From positions 1 to 29,642 of the IMG/VR virus record IMGVR_UViG_3300046011_001037: a stretch of 29,642 bases of DNA. One strand, written 5' to 3'. The notes under the pieces were generated by a model that did no database searches, was not told the origin of the DNA, and was given only the letters and a program-made list of their open reading frames with translations. Source of the DNA: a virus. A program made the position numbers and the translations under genes. Positions 13,385 to 20,733 of this stretch are shown here, piece after piece (positions within the stretch are counted from its first letter, which is position 1; the number at the start of each line of letters is the position of its first letter).

Positions 13385-13683
13385 CGCCTCTATTCGCATC
13401 TGTCCAAATCGCAATCGAACGTATGGGTTTTGGACACCGGGGTCGCTGGAGGTGTCCGCAAAAGGCAGGGGGGGTTATCGACGTGTCCACATTTGATCGC
13501 AAGCTGGCGCAACTGCCCAGGGAAACGATTGCGTTGTCACTATGGCATGTATGTTGTCAGAAAGGCACCCCTTTCCCCCCGCCCCCAGCCGTAGCGTGGC
13601 GGGCACTCCCCACAATTTTTCCCCCCTATTTTGTCTCAGGGGTTTTTGTTACTTTTTTACAAGGGGTATATGATGGCGTATGA
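13357..13683 (+). CDS. Uncertain hypothetical protein (108 aa)
   Basis: The first ATG is at 13357. Residues ~8-30 (LVAPLFASVQIAIERMGFG) and ~42-70 (VSTFDRKLAQLPRETIALSL then WHVCCQKG) look like real helical protein. The last ~35 residues are Pro- and Phe-rich, encoded by C-runs and T-runs that look non-coding and include a terminator-like hairpin. The gene may be genuine only in its first two thirds, or may be a remnant. No family recognised. It lies between the initiator and the gene with the SSB-like tail. Confidence 0.4.
   Translation: MGQGRSWLVAPLFASVQIAIERMGFGHRGRWRCPQKAGGVIDVSTFDRKLAQLPRETIALSLWHVCCQKGTPFPPPPAVAWRALPTIFPPYFVSGVFVTFLQGVYDGV
13623..13647 (+). terminator. Weak Rho-independent terminator candidate
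   Basis: CCCCT (13623-13627) pairs with AGGGG (13638-13642) across a 10-base loop, then five T follow. The stem is short, so partial termination at best. Position between early genes and the packaging block makes it a sensible attenuation point. Confidence 0.35.
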
Positions 13684-13945
13684 AATGAGGCCTGGTAGTG
13701 GATCGCTGTTCAAGAATGACAAGAAGACAACGGACAAGCATCCGAGCATGAAGGGTAAGGTAATGTTGCCTGATGGCACCACAAGGTGGATGAGTGCGTG
13801 GACCAAGAAGACTGTTGCGGGTGAGACTTGGATCTCATTGCAGATTGGTGACTTGGTGGATGGTGGCGCACACAGCCAGGCCAAGAGCAATGGCTACCAG
13901 CCCCAGCCGCAGCCTGCCAACCCTGACGACGATATTCCGTTCTGA
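13670..13945 (+). CDS. Small protein with SSB-like acidic tail (91 aa)
   Basis: ATG at 13670 (a second ATG follows at once) with AAGGGG five bases before. The body is a compact beta-rich unit (MKGKVMLPDGTTRWMSAWTK then ETWISLQIGDLV), followed by a Gln/Pro linker and the terminus NPDDDIPF. E. coli SSB also ends in DDDIPF, the tip that binds many repair and replication proteins. The full SSB fold signature is not evident and the protein is much shorter. It could be a minimal OB-fold single-strand binder or a decoy that engages SSB partners. Its stop overlaps terS by one base. Confidence 0.7.
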   Translation: MMAYEMRPGSGSLFKNDKKTTDKHPSMKGKVMLPDGTTRWMSAWTKKTVAGETWISLQIGDLVDGGAHSQAKSNGYQPQPQPANPDDDIPF

Positions 13946-14361
13946 TGGCCGGCCCTAAGCAATCGCGGGTGATCCCGCCGGTGACAAGCTGGGGTGGTAC
14001 TCGCTCGATTCAGCGCCGGCTGGAGCGCTCAAATACCTTGATCCAGAATCGGGAGGCGGTCAGCTATGCTTTGTTGTGCATGGCCAACACCAAGATTACG
14101 GACATCATGACCTGGGACGAGGATGGCCAGGTCAAGGTCAAGGCGGCCCATCAGATCCCTGAGCATGCTCTGCAATCGATTAAGAAGATCAGTGTCAGGA
14201 CTGACAAGGATGGCAACAGCTATCTTGATATTGAGCTCTATGACAAGGTTGGCGTGCTGCGGTTGCTGGCCAAGGCTTCCGGCCTGCTGGATAACCCTGA
14301 CGAGAACGACAAACCGTCTGTGATTGATGTCAACGTGGTAGCGCCATCAACGGGGGAGTAA
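13945..14361 (+). CDS. terS: Terminase small subunit
   Basis: 138 residues. The sequence has the pattern of small subunits in T7-type environmental phages: SIQRRLERSNTLIQNREAVS near the N-terminus, NTKITDIMTWDEDGQVKVK, then IPEHALQSIKKISVRTDKDG and LDIELYDKVGVLRLLAKASG. It recognises phage DNA and recruits the large subunit. One secreted-protein gene (14361-14696) separates it from the large subunit, which is unusual because the pair is normally adjacent. ATG overlaps the preceding stop by one base. Confidence 0.85.
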   Translation: MAGPKQSRVIPPVTSWGGTRSIQRRLERSNTLIQNREAVSYALLCMANTKITDIMTWDEDGQVKVKAAHQIPEHALQSIKKISVRTDKDGNSYLDIELYDKVGVLRLLAKASGLLDNPDENDKPSVIDVNVVAPSTGE

Positions 14362-14696
14362 TGAAAAGAATCTTTCTCCTGCTGTGTTTAGTCGCCGGGT
14401 TTGCCAATGCGTCTGAGCTGGTCTGGTCAGATGCGGCTGGTGTTGAGTATGTGCTAACCCAAAAAAGAAGCCCGTTTTATTGCATTGGTTCGCATGAGAT
14501 GTACACCATTGACCAGCATGGCAATAGTCGATCCGGCTGCTGGATAAGGCGACTTGACTTTGTATATGTATATTTTAACGACACCAAAGAGATTGAAGAT
14601 CCACTTGTGTTCAATTTAGATAAGTTTGAGCGCCGGGTCATCAGCGCAGGTCAGCCGCCACAATCGCCAAGCAAAACGATTAGTTTGCCAAAATGA
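14361..14696 (+). CDS. Secreted protein inserted between terminase genes (111 aa)
   Basis: ATG overlaps the terS stop (TAATG). Residues 1-18 are a Sec signal peptide (MKRIFLLLCLVAGFANASE, cleavage likely after NA-S). The mature part has Cys in FYCIGSHEM and SGCWIRRLD that could form a disulfide, a short aromatic beta stretch (FVYVYF) and a Pro/Ser-rich tail. The gene is AT-richer than its neighbours. A periplasmic product has no role in packaging, so this looks like an inserted accessory gene, perhaps for superinfection exclusion or envelope defence (inference). Confidence 0.7.
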   Translation: MKRIFLLLCLVAGFANASELVWSDAAGVEYVLTQKRSPFYCIGSHEMYTIDQHGNSRSGCWIRRLDFVYVYFNDTKEIEDPLVFNLDKFERRVISAGQPPQSPSKTISLPK

Positions 14697-14711
14697 CTTT
14701 ATGGAGGAAAC

Positions 14712-16265
14712 GTGTCAAAAACAAAAGAGCAGTCAAGCAAGACGGTATCGAGCGAGGGTCTGAGGTTCGACTTCTCGCAGAGCCCGGTGATTTACGATTT
14801 CTTCAAGAGCAACGCCTTTGTGCAGGGGATCATGGGGCCGGTGGGCTCGGGCAAGAGCTACGGTTGTGCGGCCAAGATCTTCACCAAGGCCATCCAGCAG
14901 AAGCCATCCCCCATCGACAACATCCGATACACCCGCTGGGCGGTGGTCAGAAACAGCTACCCAATGCTGAAGACGACGACGATTAAGACCTGGCTGGATC
15001 TCTTCCCTGAATCTACCTTCGGGCCGATGCTCTATACCCCGCCAATTACCCACCATATCCGACTGCCTGCCCGCGGTGAAGCCGCAGGCATCGACATGGA
15101 AGTTATCTTTCTGGCGCTGGATCAGCCCAAGGATGTGCGAAAGCTGCTCTCGCTGGAGTTAACAGGTGCCTGGGTCAATGAAGCCCGTGAGCTGCCCAAG
15201 GCGGTGATCGACGGCCTAACCCACCGGGTTGGCCGGTATCCCACCAAGCGCGACGGTGGCGCTACCTGGCACGGCATCTGGATGGATACCAACCCGATGG
15301 ACGACGATCACTGGTGGCACAAGATGGCCGAGAAGGAAAAGATGACCGGGCAGTACGCCTGGAAGTTTTGGAAGCAGCCAGGCGGTATCCTGGAGGTCGA
15401 TCCCGCTGATCTGCCGGACAACCCCGAGGCCAACGATCACATATTCTCTGCCGGTAAGTGGTGGTGCGTGAATCCTAAAGCTGAGAACGTCAACAACCTG
15501 CCGGGTGGCTACTACCAGCAGATGCTCTTGGGCAAGAACTTGGATTGGATCAAGTGCTATGCCGGCGGCCAATACACCTATGTTCAGGAAGGTAGACCCG
15601 TCTGGCCTGAGTACAACGATTCACTGATGTCGGGTGACACCGATGTATCGCCTGATGTCCCAATCCAGCTGGGGCTGGACTTCGGATTGACGCCGGCGGC
15701 CACTATCGGCCAGCGCCTGCCCAACGGTCGCTGGGTCATTCATCATGAGATCGTCACCTTCGACATGGGCCTCGAGCGCTTTGGCATGCAGCTGCTGGCT
15801 GAACTCAACGCCAGGTTCCCCAACCATCAGGTCATGATTTGGGGTGACCCTGCCGGCATGCAGCGCGATGGCATCTACGAGGTCACCGCATTTGACTATC
15901 TGAGAACGCTCGGCCTGCGAGCACAGCCAACCGCCAGCAATGATTTCAAGGTACGCCGGGAAGCGGCCGCAGCGCCCATGCAGAGGCTGATCGACGGCAA
16001 GCCTGGGTTGATCATCAACCGCAACTGCAAGCTGCTCAGAAAAGCTCTAGCAGGCGGCTATCACTTCAAGCGCGTGGCAGTCGGCGCAGGGCAGGAGCGG
16101 TTCAGAGATGCGCCTAATAAGAACGAGCACTCACACATTGGTGACTCATTCGGCTACCTAATGCTCGGTGGCGGCGAATATAACCGCATGACCAGAAGCC
16201 ACCAGCTCGGCGGCAGAGCGCCCGGCATGAGCCTGGCAAAGATGGACTTTGATATTTTTGCGTGA
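14712..16265 (+). CDS. terL: Terminase large subunit
   Basis: 517 residues, GTG start with GGAGG five bases upstream. Walker A is GPVGSGKS (42-49). The motor region continues with NEARELPKAVIDGL and WMDTNPMDDDHWWHK. The RNase H-like nuclease has LGLDFGLTPA with Asp near residue 323, WGDPAG with Asp near 379, and HSHIGDSFGYLM with Asp near 478, giving the three expected acids. It powers DNA packaging through the connector and cuts concatemers. Length is normal for podovirus large terminases. Confidence 0.95.
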   Translation: MSKTKEQSSKTVSSEGLRFDFSQSPVIYDFFKSNAFVQGIMGPVGSGKSYGCAAKIFTKAIQQKPSPIDNIRYTRWAVVRNSYPMLKTTTIKTWLDLFPESTFGPMLYTPPITHHIRLPARGEAAGIDMEVIFLALDQPKDVRKLLSLELTGAWVNEARELPKAVIDGLTHRVGRYPTKRDGGATWHGIWMDTNPMDDDHWWHKMAEKEKMTGQYAWKFWKQPGGILEVDPADLPDNPEANDHIFSAGKWWCVNPKAENVNNLPGGYYQQMLLGKNLDWIKCYAGGQYTYVQEGRPVWPEYNDSLMSGDTDVSPDVPIQLGLDFGLTPAATIGQRLPNGRWVIHHEIVTFDMGLERFGMQLLAELNARFPNHQVMIWGDPAGMQRDGIYEVTAFDYLRTLGLRAQPTASNDFKVRREAAAAPMQRLIDGKPGLIINRNCKLLRKALAGGYHFKRVAVGAGQERFRDAPNKNEHSHIGDSFGYLMLGGGEYNRMTRSHQLGGRAPGMSLAKMDFDIFA

Positions 16266-16291
16266 ATTATATCTGTGTTATATGTTTGCTA

Positions 16292-16319
16292 TTGCAGGCT
16301 GTTGGAAATCAAATAGAAT
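16292..16319 (+). promoter_or_regulatory. Promoter candidate upstream of the cupin gene
   Basis: TTGCAG (16292-16297) and TAGAAT (16314-16319) with a 16-base spacer lie in the only 60-base gap after terL, six bases before the cupin ATG. The spacing to the start is short, so transcription would begin within or just before the gene; support is modest. Confidence 0.25.
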
Positions 16320-16325
16320 TAAAGT

Positions 16326-16640
16326 ATGAGCGCTAATTTTGATTTTGGCATTGTTCACCACTTTTCTGATGGTGTATATGCTAGACAAATGGAATTGCTA
16401 AAAGATCAATTCGCGATAACGCACGCGCATGAATATGATCATTTGAGCATTCTTGCAAGCGGTCGTGTAACAGTAGAGATTGACGGAATCGACGAGGAGT
16501 TTATTGCTCCTGCCTGCATCAATATAGTTGCTGGCAAACATCACAAAATTATTGCACTTGAAGATTCAGTTTGGTTTTGTGTCCATGCAACAGATGAGAC
16601 AGATCCAAACAAATTGGATCAAGTTTTGATAGGGGGGTAG
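16326..16640 (+). CDS. Cupin-domain protein (104 aa)
   Basis: A single small beta-barrel cupin: HAHEYDHLSILASGRVTVEI (33-52) supplies metal-ligand-type His residues, followed by FIAPACINIVAGKHHKIIAL and WFCVHATDET. Such small cupins occur after terL in many environmental podophages. The enzymatic substrate is unknown; a virion or sugar-related role is possible. The gene and its 60-base leader are AT-rich compared with terL, and the ribosome site is poor (AATTAAAGT), which suggests separate acquisition and its own control. Confidence 0.8.
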   Translation: MSANFDFGIVHHFSDGVYARQMELLKDQFAITHAHEYDHLSILASGRVTVEIDGIDEEFIAPACINIVAGKHHKIIALEDSVWFCVHATDETDPNKLDQVLIGG

Positions 16641-16641
16641 T

Positions 16642-17088
16642 ATGCCGTGGATTGCATTTGCTGTTTTGGCTGGCAGCGCTTATCAAGCCAACGAGGCAAG
16701 GCGAGCTCGAGAGAATGCTGAACGTCAGCAGGCGCAGGCTTTGCAACAGCAGGCGGCCGACGCTGCTGCAATGCGTAATGAGCTATCTCGGCAGACCGCT
16801 GAGTATGCCAAGCAAGGCGCATCACTCGAGCAGCAGGCGCAGACAGCGCGTCAGCAGTTTGAATCCCAGCGATTGCAATACCAAGAAAATCGCCTGGCGA
16901 TGGAGCAAAAGGCCAAGGAAGTGCAGGCAGCAGCCGACGAAGAGCGCCGCAAGGCCGCCGCATCTGAGGCATCTGCACTGCGGGCCAGAACCCGTGGCGG
17001 CCGCCGTGCGTTGCTGTCTCAAGAGCGTCTGACGCCTGAACTTGGTATCGCCGCAGCTGAACTCTCACCCGGCATGAGGATGCAATAA
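16642..17088 (+). CDS. Coiled-coil structural-type protein (148 aa)
   Basis: Starts with a short hydrophobic stretch (PWIAFAVLAGSAY, 2-14), then an almost continuous Gln/Ala/Glu/Arg coiled coil (15-118), and ends with a distinct tail: RTRGGRRALLSQERL and a glycine/methionine end. It lies in the virion block before the connector. The tail resembles short C-terminal motifs on small podovirus internal proteins. I take it as a probable virion-associated or assembly protein, with no named family. Its stop overlaps the next ATG by one base. Confidence 0.65.
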   Translation: MPWIAFAVLAGSAYQANEARRARENAERQQAQALQQQAADAAAMRNELSRQTAEYAKQGASLEQQAQTARQQFESQRLQYQENRLAMEQKAKEVQAAADEERRKAAASEASALRARTRGGRRALLSQERLTPELGIAAAELSPGMRMQ

Positions 17089-17711
17089 TGGCCAAGGCAC
17101 CGCGCTTTCGCAGAATGACGGACATCGACCGTCTGGCGCAACAATATAGCCGCAGCATCAATGAGCTGACCGGCCAATACGAGACATCATTTAGCGAATA
17201 TCAAAAGCAAGTTGCCCAGCAGCTGGCGCCGTTTGAGGAGGCATCGACCAGATATAAAACGGAAATTCTTCCGGCCTATGAGCAACAAGCACAAAATTAT
17301 AGAAAAAGATTAGCAGATTATCAAAAGTCACTTGGGGAAATTGGCAAAAATCCTTTTGAGGAACAAAAAATACTCGGCTCATTTAAACCTTATGGGAAAA
17401 CTTATGAGTGGGGCTATGTTATTAATAACCAATGGTATAGCGCAAAAAATCTTCCAGAGGGATATGTTGAAGAGAGCCCAACAGGAGATTTTGCTTTAAA
17501 AAAGAAAAGCATTCCAAAATTTACCGAAAAAGCCCCGGTTGCCCCAACCGCACCAACAGCGCCAGAGGTTGCCGCATTTGATGCGTCGCAATTTGAGCAG
17601 CGCCGTGGCCAGCTGCAGGAAGAGTATGGCCGCGAAGTCGGAGAGCGCCGCGCCGGTAGGCTGGCCGCTGTCTCTCGCCGCAGTCGCAGACCAATGCTAC
17701 AGGGAGCTTAA
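17088..17711 (+). CDS. Coiled-coil protein with an AT-rich central insertion (207 aa)
   Basis: The N-terminal ~85 residues are coiled coil (RLAQQYSRSINELTGQYETS and on). Residues ~85-145 form a distinct aromatic domain (FKPYGKTYEWGYVINNQWYS), followed by a Pro/Ala/Thr linker and an Arg-rich tail ending RRSRRPMLQGA. Bases 17281-17520 are about 34% GC by hand count, against about 62% in the next 60 coding bases, so the central domain looks inserted. The Arg-rich end recalls the upstream gene's tail. Role probably structural; family unknown. Confidence 0.65.
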   Translation: MAKAPRFRRMTDIDRLAQQYSRSINELTGQYETSFSEYQKQVAQQLAPFEEASTRYKTEILPAYEQQAQNYRKRLADYQKSLGEIGKNPFEEQKILGSFKPYGKTYEWGYVINNQWYSAKNLPEGYVEESPTGDFALKKKSIPKFTEKAPVAPTAPTAPEVAAFDASQFEQRRGQLQEEYGREVGERRAGRLAAVSRRSRRPMLQGA

Positions 17712-17713
17712 TC

Positions 17714-17887
17714 ATGCCAGGTCATTACGGAACAAAAGACAAGATGAAGGACAAGGTGTCCAAGGTTATGCGCGAGTACAAGGCCGGCAAGCTGAAGTCA
17801 TCTAGCGGCGACAAGGTCAAGTCACGCGACCAGGCGGTTGCCATTGCTTTATCTGAAGCCGGTATGAGCAAGGAAAAGAAAAAATGA
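17714..17887 (+). CDS. Small Lys-rich DUF6496-type protein (57 aa)
   Basis: ATG at 17714 with AGGGAG ten bases upstream. The product has the pattern KVMREYKAGKLKSSSGDKVK then SRDQAVAIALSEAG, typical of a widespread small family in phages and bacteria annotated DUF6496. It is very basic. The stop overlaps the next ATG (ATGA). Function is not known; histone-like DNA contact is a guess from charge. Confidence 0.75.
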   Translation: MPGHYGTKDKMKDKVSKVMREYKAGKLKSSSGDKVKSRDQAVAIALSEAGMSKEKKK

Positions 17888-18042
17888 AAGAGGTATGGGA
17901 TAAGCCGCGCCCCAAAGACCTGGGCAAGCCAAAGGAACTATCGTCAGCTGAGAAGCGCATGGCGATGCGTAGAGCCAAGGCCGCAGGCAGACCCTATCCT
18001 AATTTGATCGACAACATGGCAGCAGCACGGGGGAACAAATGA
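17884..18042 (+). CDS. Small basic conserved phage protein (52 aa)
   Basis: ATG overlaps the preceding stop and the stop overlaps the next ATG. The product begins MKEVWDKPRPKDLGKPKELS and ends with RAKAAGRPYPNLIDNMAAAR. From memory, proteins with this KPRPKxLGKPxxLS and GRPYPNLIDN pattern are frequent in tailed phages just before the portal. Function unknown. Confidence 0.75.
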   Translation: MKEVWDKPRPKDLGKPKELSSAEKRMAMRRAKAAGRPYPNLIDNMAAARGNK

Positions 18043-18224
18043 AAGTAGAAGTGTCCATCGAGAAAGAGTACGAAGAAGAGGGAGATACGGTTGAGCTGTC
18101 CAAGCTCCCGCCAGCACTTCGCAAGAAGATTGAAAAGTACATGGCAGCCAAAAAGCCAGGCAAGCCAATGCGCGGCCTGAAGGAAATGATGGACGAGGCC
18201 GAGCTTGAGGAAGAGGAAGACTAA
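18039..18224 (+). CDS. Small highly charged protein (61 aa)
   Basis: The product is MKVEVSIEKEYEEEGDTVEL with a Lys-rich middle (LRKKIEKYMAAKKPGKP) and a strongly acidic end (EAELEEEED). The alternation of acidic, basic and acidic blocks suggests a partly disordered adaptor. It is coupled on both sides by overlaps. No family recognised. Confidence 0.65.
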   Translation: MKVEVSIEKEYEEEGDTVELSKLPPALRKKIEKYMAAKKPGKPMRGLKEMMDEAELEEEED

Positions 18225-18544
18225 TGTTGCGCGACCCAGAGGGTGGGCTGACCGAGGCTGGCCGGCGCAAGTTTGAGCGGTCTGGCGAGAGCAAGAACCT
18301 CCAGCCTGGCGTCAAAGACAGCAACCCTGTGGGTGAGCGAGCGCGACGCAAGGGATCTTTCCTGACTCGGTTTTATACCAATCCGAGCGGCCCGCTGGTT
18401 GACGATGATGGCGATCCTACCCGGCTGGCCTTGGCCGCCAACGCATGGGGTGAGCCTGTGCCACGCACTGCGGGCGCCGCAGCCAGGTTGGCCGCCAAGG
18501 GTCGCAACCTGCTGGAAAAGTACAAGTTAAACAAGGACGACTGA
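18224..18544 (+). CDS. DUF6321-type phage protein (106 aa)
   Basis: The sequence GGLTEAGRRKFERSGESKNL then QPGVKD, RRKGSFLTRFY, PLVDDDGDPTRLALAANAWG and RLAAKGRNLLEKYK match the DUF6321 pattern seen in many phages upstream of the portal. It is basic and of normal length. Its biochemical role is unknown. It sits one base before the connector ATG region and is co-transcribed with it. Confidence 0.8.
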   Translation: MLRDPEGGLTEAGRRKFERSGESKNLQPGVKDSNPVGERARRKGSFLTRFYTNPSGPLVDDDGDPTRLALAANAWGEPVPRTAGAAARLAAKGRNLLEKYKLNKDD

Positions 18545-18545
18545 C

Positions 18546-20153
18546 ATGGAATACCAGAAACCCGTCGGAGGCATGAGGCTCAAGCCGGATGAGATCATGA
18601 AGCGGCAGGAACTCGCCCAGCGCAAGAAGGACGAATTTCAGCAGCTCTATCAAGATGCCTACGAGTTTGCCCTGCCACAGCGCCAGCTCTATGGCGTATG
18701 GGAGGGTTCGGCAACCGGCAGCAAAAAGATGCAGCGGGTTTTTGACTCTACCGCCATCAACTCCACTCAGCGGTTTGCCAACCGGCTGCAGTCTGTTGTT
18801 TTCCCACCACAGCGCAAATGGGCAAGGCTGGAACCTGGTCCGTCAATTCCGGCTGACCGCAAGCAGCAGCTGCAGGCAGTGCTGGATGTCTACGGCGAGC
18901 AGATGTTTGCTGTGCTCAAACAATCAAACTTTGACATTGCGATTGGTGAATTCCTGCTGGATCTGGCGGTCGGCACGGCCTGCATGATGGTGCAGCCGGG
19001 TGACGACGTATCGCCGATTAACTTTATCCCTGTGCCGATGTTCCTTGTTTCCTACGAGGAAGGCGCGAATGGTCAGGTCGATAATGTCTACCGTCGCATG
19101 CGAATGAAGGGCGAGAGCATTCAGCGCCAGTGGCCAGACGCCAAGATACCTGATCAGTTAAAGCGCCAGATTGAGCAGAAGCCCACAGACGACATTGAGC
19201 TGCTGGAAGCCACAATCTTTGACCAGAAGCGCGGCGATTATTGCTATCACGTTATCTGGAAGCAAGGCAAAGATGAGCTGGTCTATCGCCGTCGCAGCAC
19301 TTCGCCCTGGGTAATCTCACGTTACATGAAGGTTGCCGGCGAGATCTATGGTCGCGGCCCGCTGATGACTGCCTTGCCAGACATTAAGACGCTGAACAAG
19401 GTTAAGGAACTGCTGCTAAAGAATGCTAGCCTGGCTGTTGCCGGCGTCTATACGGCTGCAGACGATGGCGTTTTGAATCCCAACACCGTCAAGCTGGTGC
19501 CGGGTGCAATTATCCCTGTGGCTCGCAATGGCGGTCCACAAGGACCAGCCCTGCTGCCGCTGCCCCGCTCCGGTGACTTTAACGTCAGCCAGCTGGTGAT
19601 CAACGATCTGGCCGCCAACATCAAGCGCATTCTGCTGGACGAGTCGCTGCCGCCGGACAATATGTCTGCTCGTTCGGCCACCGAGATTGTTGAGCGCATG
19701 AAGGAACTTGCTCAAAATTTAGGCAGCGCCTTTGGCCGTCTGATCAACGAAACCATGATCCCGCTGGTGGCCAAGATCCTTGAGGTGATGGACGAGCGCG
19801 GGCTGATCGACATGCCGCTGCGGGTCAATGGGCTCGAGGCCAAAGTGGTTCCGGTGGCTCCGCTGGCGATGGCTCAGAATATGGAAGAGGTCAACGCAAT
19901 CATCCAGTACACCCAGCTAATGCAGGCATTTGGCACAGATGGGGCGCTGTCGATTAAAACGGATATGGTTGTCGATTACATTGGCGACAAGCTGGGCGTG
20001 CCTGCTGCGGTTCGCAATACGGCAGCCGAGCGTGCGGTGCTGATGGAGACAATGCAGCAGCAACAGCAAGAGGCGGCACTAGCGCAGGCTATGGCTATGC
20101 AAGCGCAGGCCGGCGGCCCGCCGGGATTGCCAGCACCTGAAGGGATGGTCTAA
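18546..20153 (+). CDS. Head-tail connector (portal) protein, T7 gp8-like
   Basis: 535 residues, essentially the length of T7 gp8. The N-terminal pattern KKDEFQQLYQDAYEFALPQR, the region STAINSTQRFANRLQSVVFP and PPQRKWARLEPG, and the later DNMSARSATEIVERMKELAQ are characteristic of the podovirus head-tail connector family. It forms the dodecameric ring at the capsid vertex through which DNA is packaged and to which tail tube A attaches. The C-terminus is Gln/Ala/Met-rich and likely faces the head interior. The stop overlaps the next ATG. Confidence 0.95.
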   Translation: MEYQKPVGGMRLKPDEIMKRQELAQRKKDEFQQLYQDAYEFALPQRQLYGVWEGSATGSKKMQRVFDSTAINSTQRFANRLQSVVFPPQRKWARLEPGPSIPADRKQQLQAVLDVYGEQMFAVLKQSNFDIAIGEFLLDLAVGTACMMVQPGDDVSPINFIPVPMFLVSYEEGANGQVDNVYRRMRMKGESIQRQWPDAKIPDQLKRQIEQKPTDDIELLEATIFDQKRGDYCYHVIWKQGKDELVYRRRSTSPWVISRYMKVAGEIYGRGPLMTALPDIKTLNKVKELLLKNASLAVAGVYTAADDGVLNPNTVKLVPGAIIPVARNGGPQGPALLPLPRSGDFNVSQLVINDLAANIKRILLDESLPPDNMSARSATEIVERMKELAQNLGSAFGRLINETMIPLVAKILEVMDERGLIDMPLRVNGLEAKVVPVAPLAMAQNMEEVNAIIQYTQLMQAFGTDGALSIKTDMVVDYIGDKLGVPAAVRNTAAERAVLMETMQQQQQEAALAQAMAMQAQAGGPPGLPAPEGMV

Positions 20154-20479
20154 TGGATTACGGGATGAGGCCGGACAAGACGGCAAAAGGCAAAGGATAC
20201 TTTGGCGAGATCAAGCGACCAGACGGCAATGTTATGACTGAGATTACCGTGGGTGTCGGGCTTGATGGGAAACAGGTAGACATACCGCTGATCGTGCCGA
20301 CGCTCAACAAAAGCGAGTTGAATTACCTGATGCGAAACAATCCAAAATCAAACACGTTCATGGAAAAGATGCCACCATCTATCATGGACAAAGCTGTTGA
20401 TCATGCCGTGATGCGTATGAAAGAAGGAAAATCTCCCTACGCCGGCCCCGATGAAATTATGCAAATTCCAACCAAATGA
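20153..20479 (+). CDS. Hypothetical protein following the portal (108 aa)
   Basis: The core KGYFGEIKRPDGNVMTEITV then GLDGKQVDIPLIVPTLNKSE is a beta-hairpin-rich motif I recognise as recurrent, either as a stand-alone small protein beside portals or as a domain of large phage polyvalent proteins. The C-terminal part is a helix with FMEKMPPSIMDKAVDHAV. It may be carried in the virion. Function not established. It overlaps both neighbours by a few bases. Confidence 0.65.
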   Translation: MDYGMRPDKTAKGKGYFGEIKRPDGNVMTEITVGVGLDGKQVDIPLIVPTLNKSELNYLMRNNPKSNTFMEKMPPSIMDKAVDHAVMRMKEGKSPYAGPDEIMQIPTK

Positions 20480-20733
20480 GCTGGGACGAGCTTGATGCAA
20501 TCCTCTCCGACGTTCGCCCGGTAGAGCAGCAGCGGGAGGATCTCTCGCGGCTGTGCCTGCGGGTGTTTGGCTCAGAGGATGGCCAGAAGCTGCTGCAGTG
20601 GCTGCGGCAAATGTATGTGGATGTCCCCGTCGCCGTGCCGGGTACGGATCCCTCACACGCTTTCTTTGCCGAAGGGCAACGAACTGTCGTGCGGGATATT
20701 GAAGCACGGATACAACAAGCGAGGAATTTATGA
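20476..20733 (+). CDS. Bbp19-like small phage protein (85 aa)
   Basis: The pattern LCLRVFGSEDGQKLLQWLRQ (27-46), then MYVDVPVAVPGTDPS and FFAEGQRTVVRDIEARI, resembles the Bbp19 family named from Bordetella phage BPP-1, whose members lie between portal and scaffold genes. It is a small helical protein, probably an assembly or DNA-associated factor; its function is not known. It is coupled to the scaffold gene by ATGA. Confidence 0.75.
   Translation: MSWDELDAILSDVRPVEQQREDLSRLCLRVFGSEDGQKLLQWLRQMYVDVPVAVPGTDPSHAFFAEGQRTVVRDIEARIQQARNL

Noticed and set aside
13543-13675. Short plus-strand frame over the C-rich and T-rich tract
   Set aside because: Product is compositionally odd, without ribosome site, and overlaps a terminator-like hairpin.
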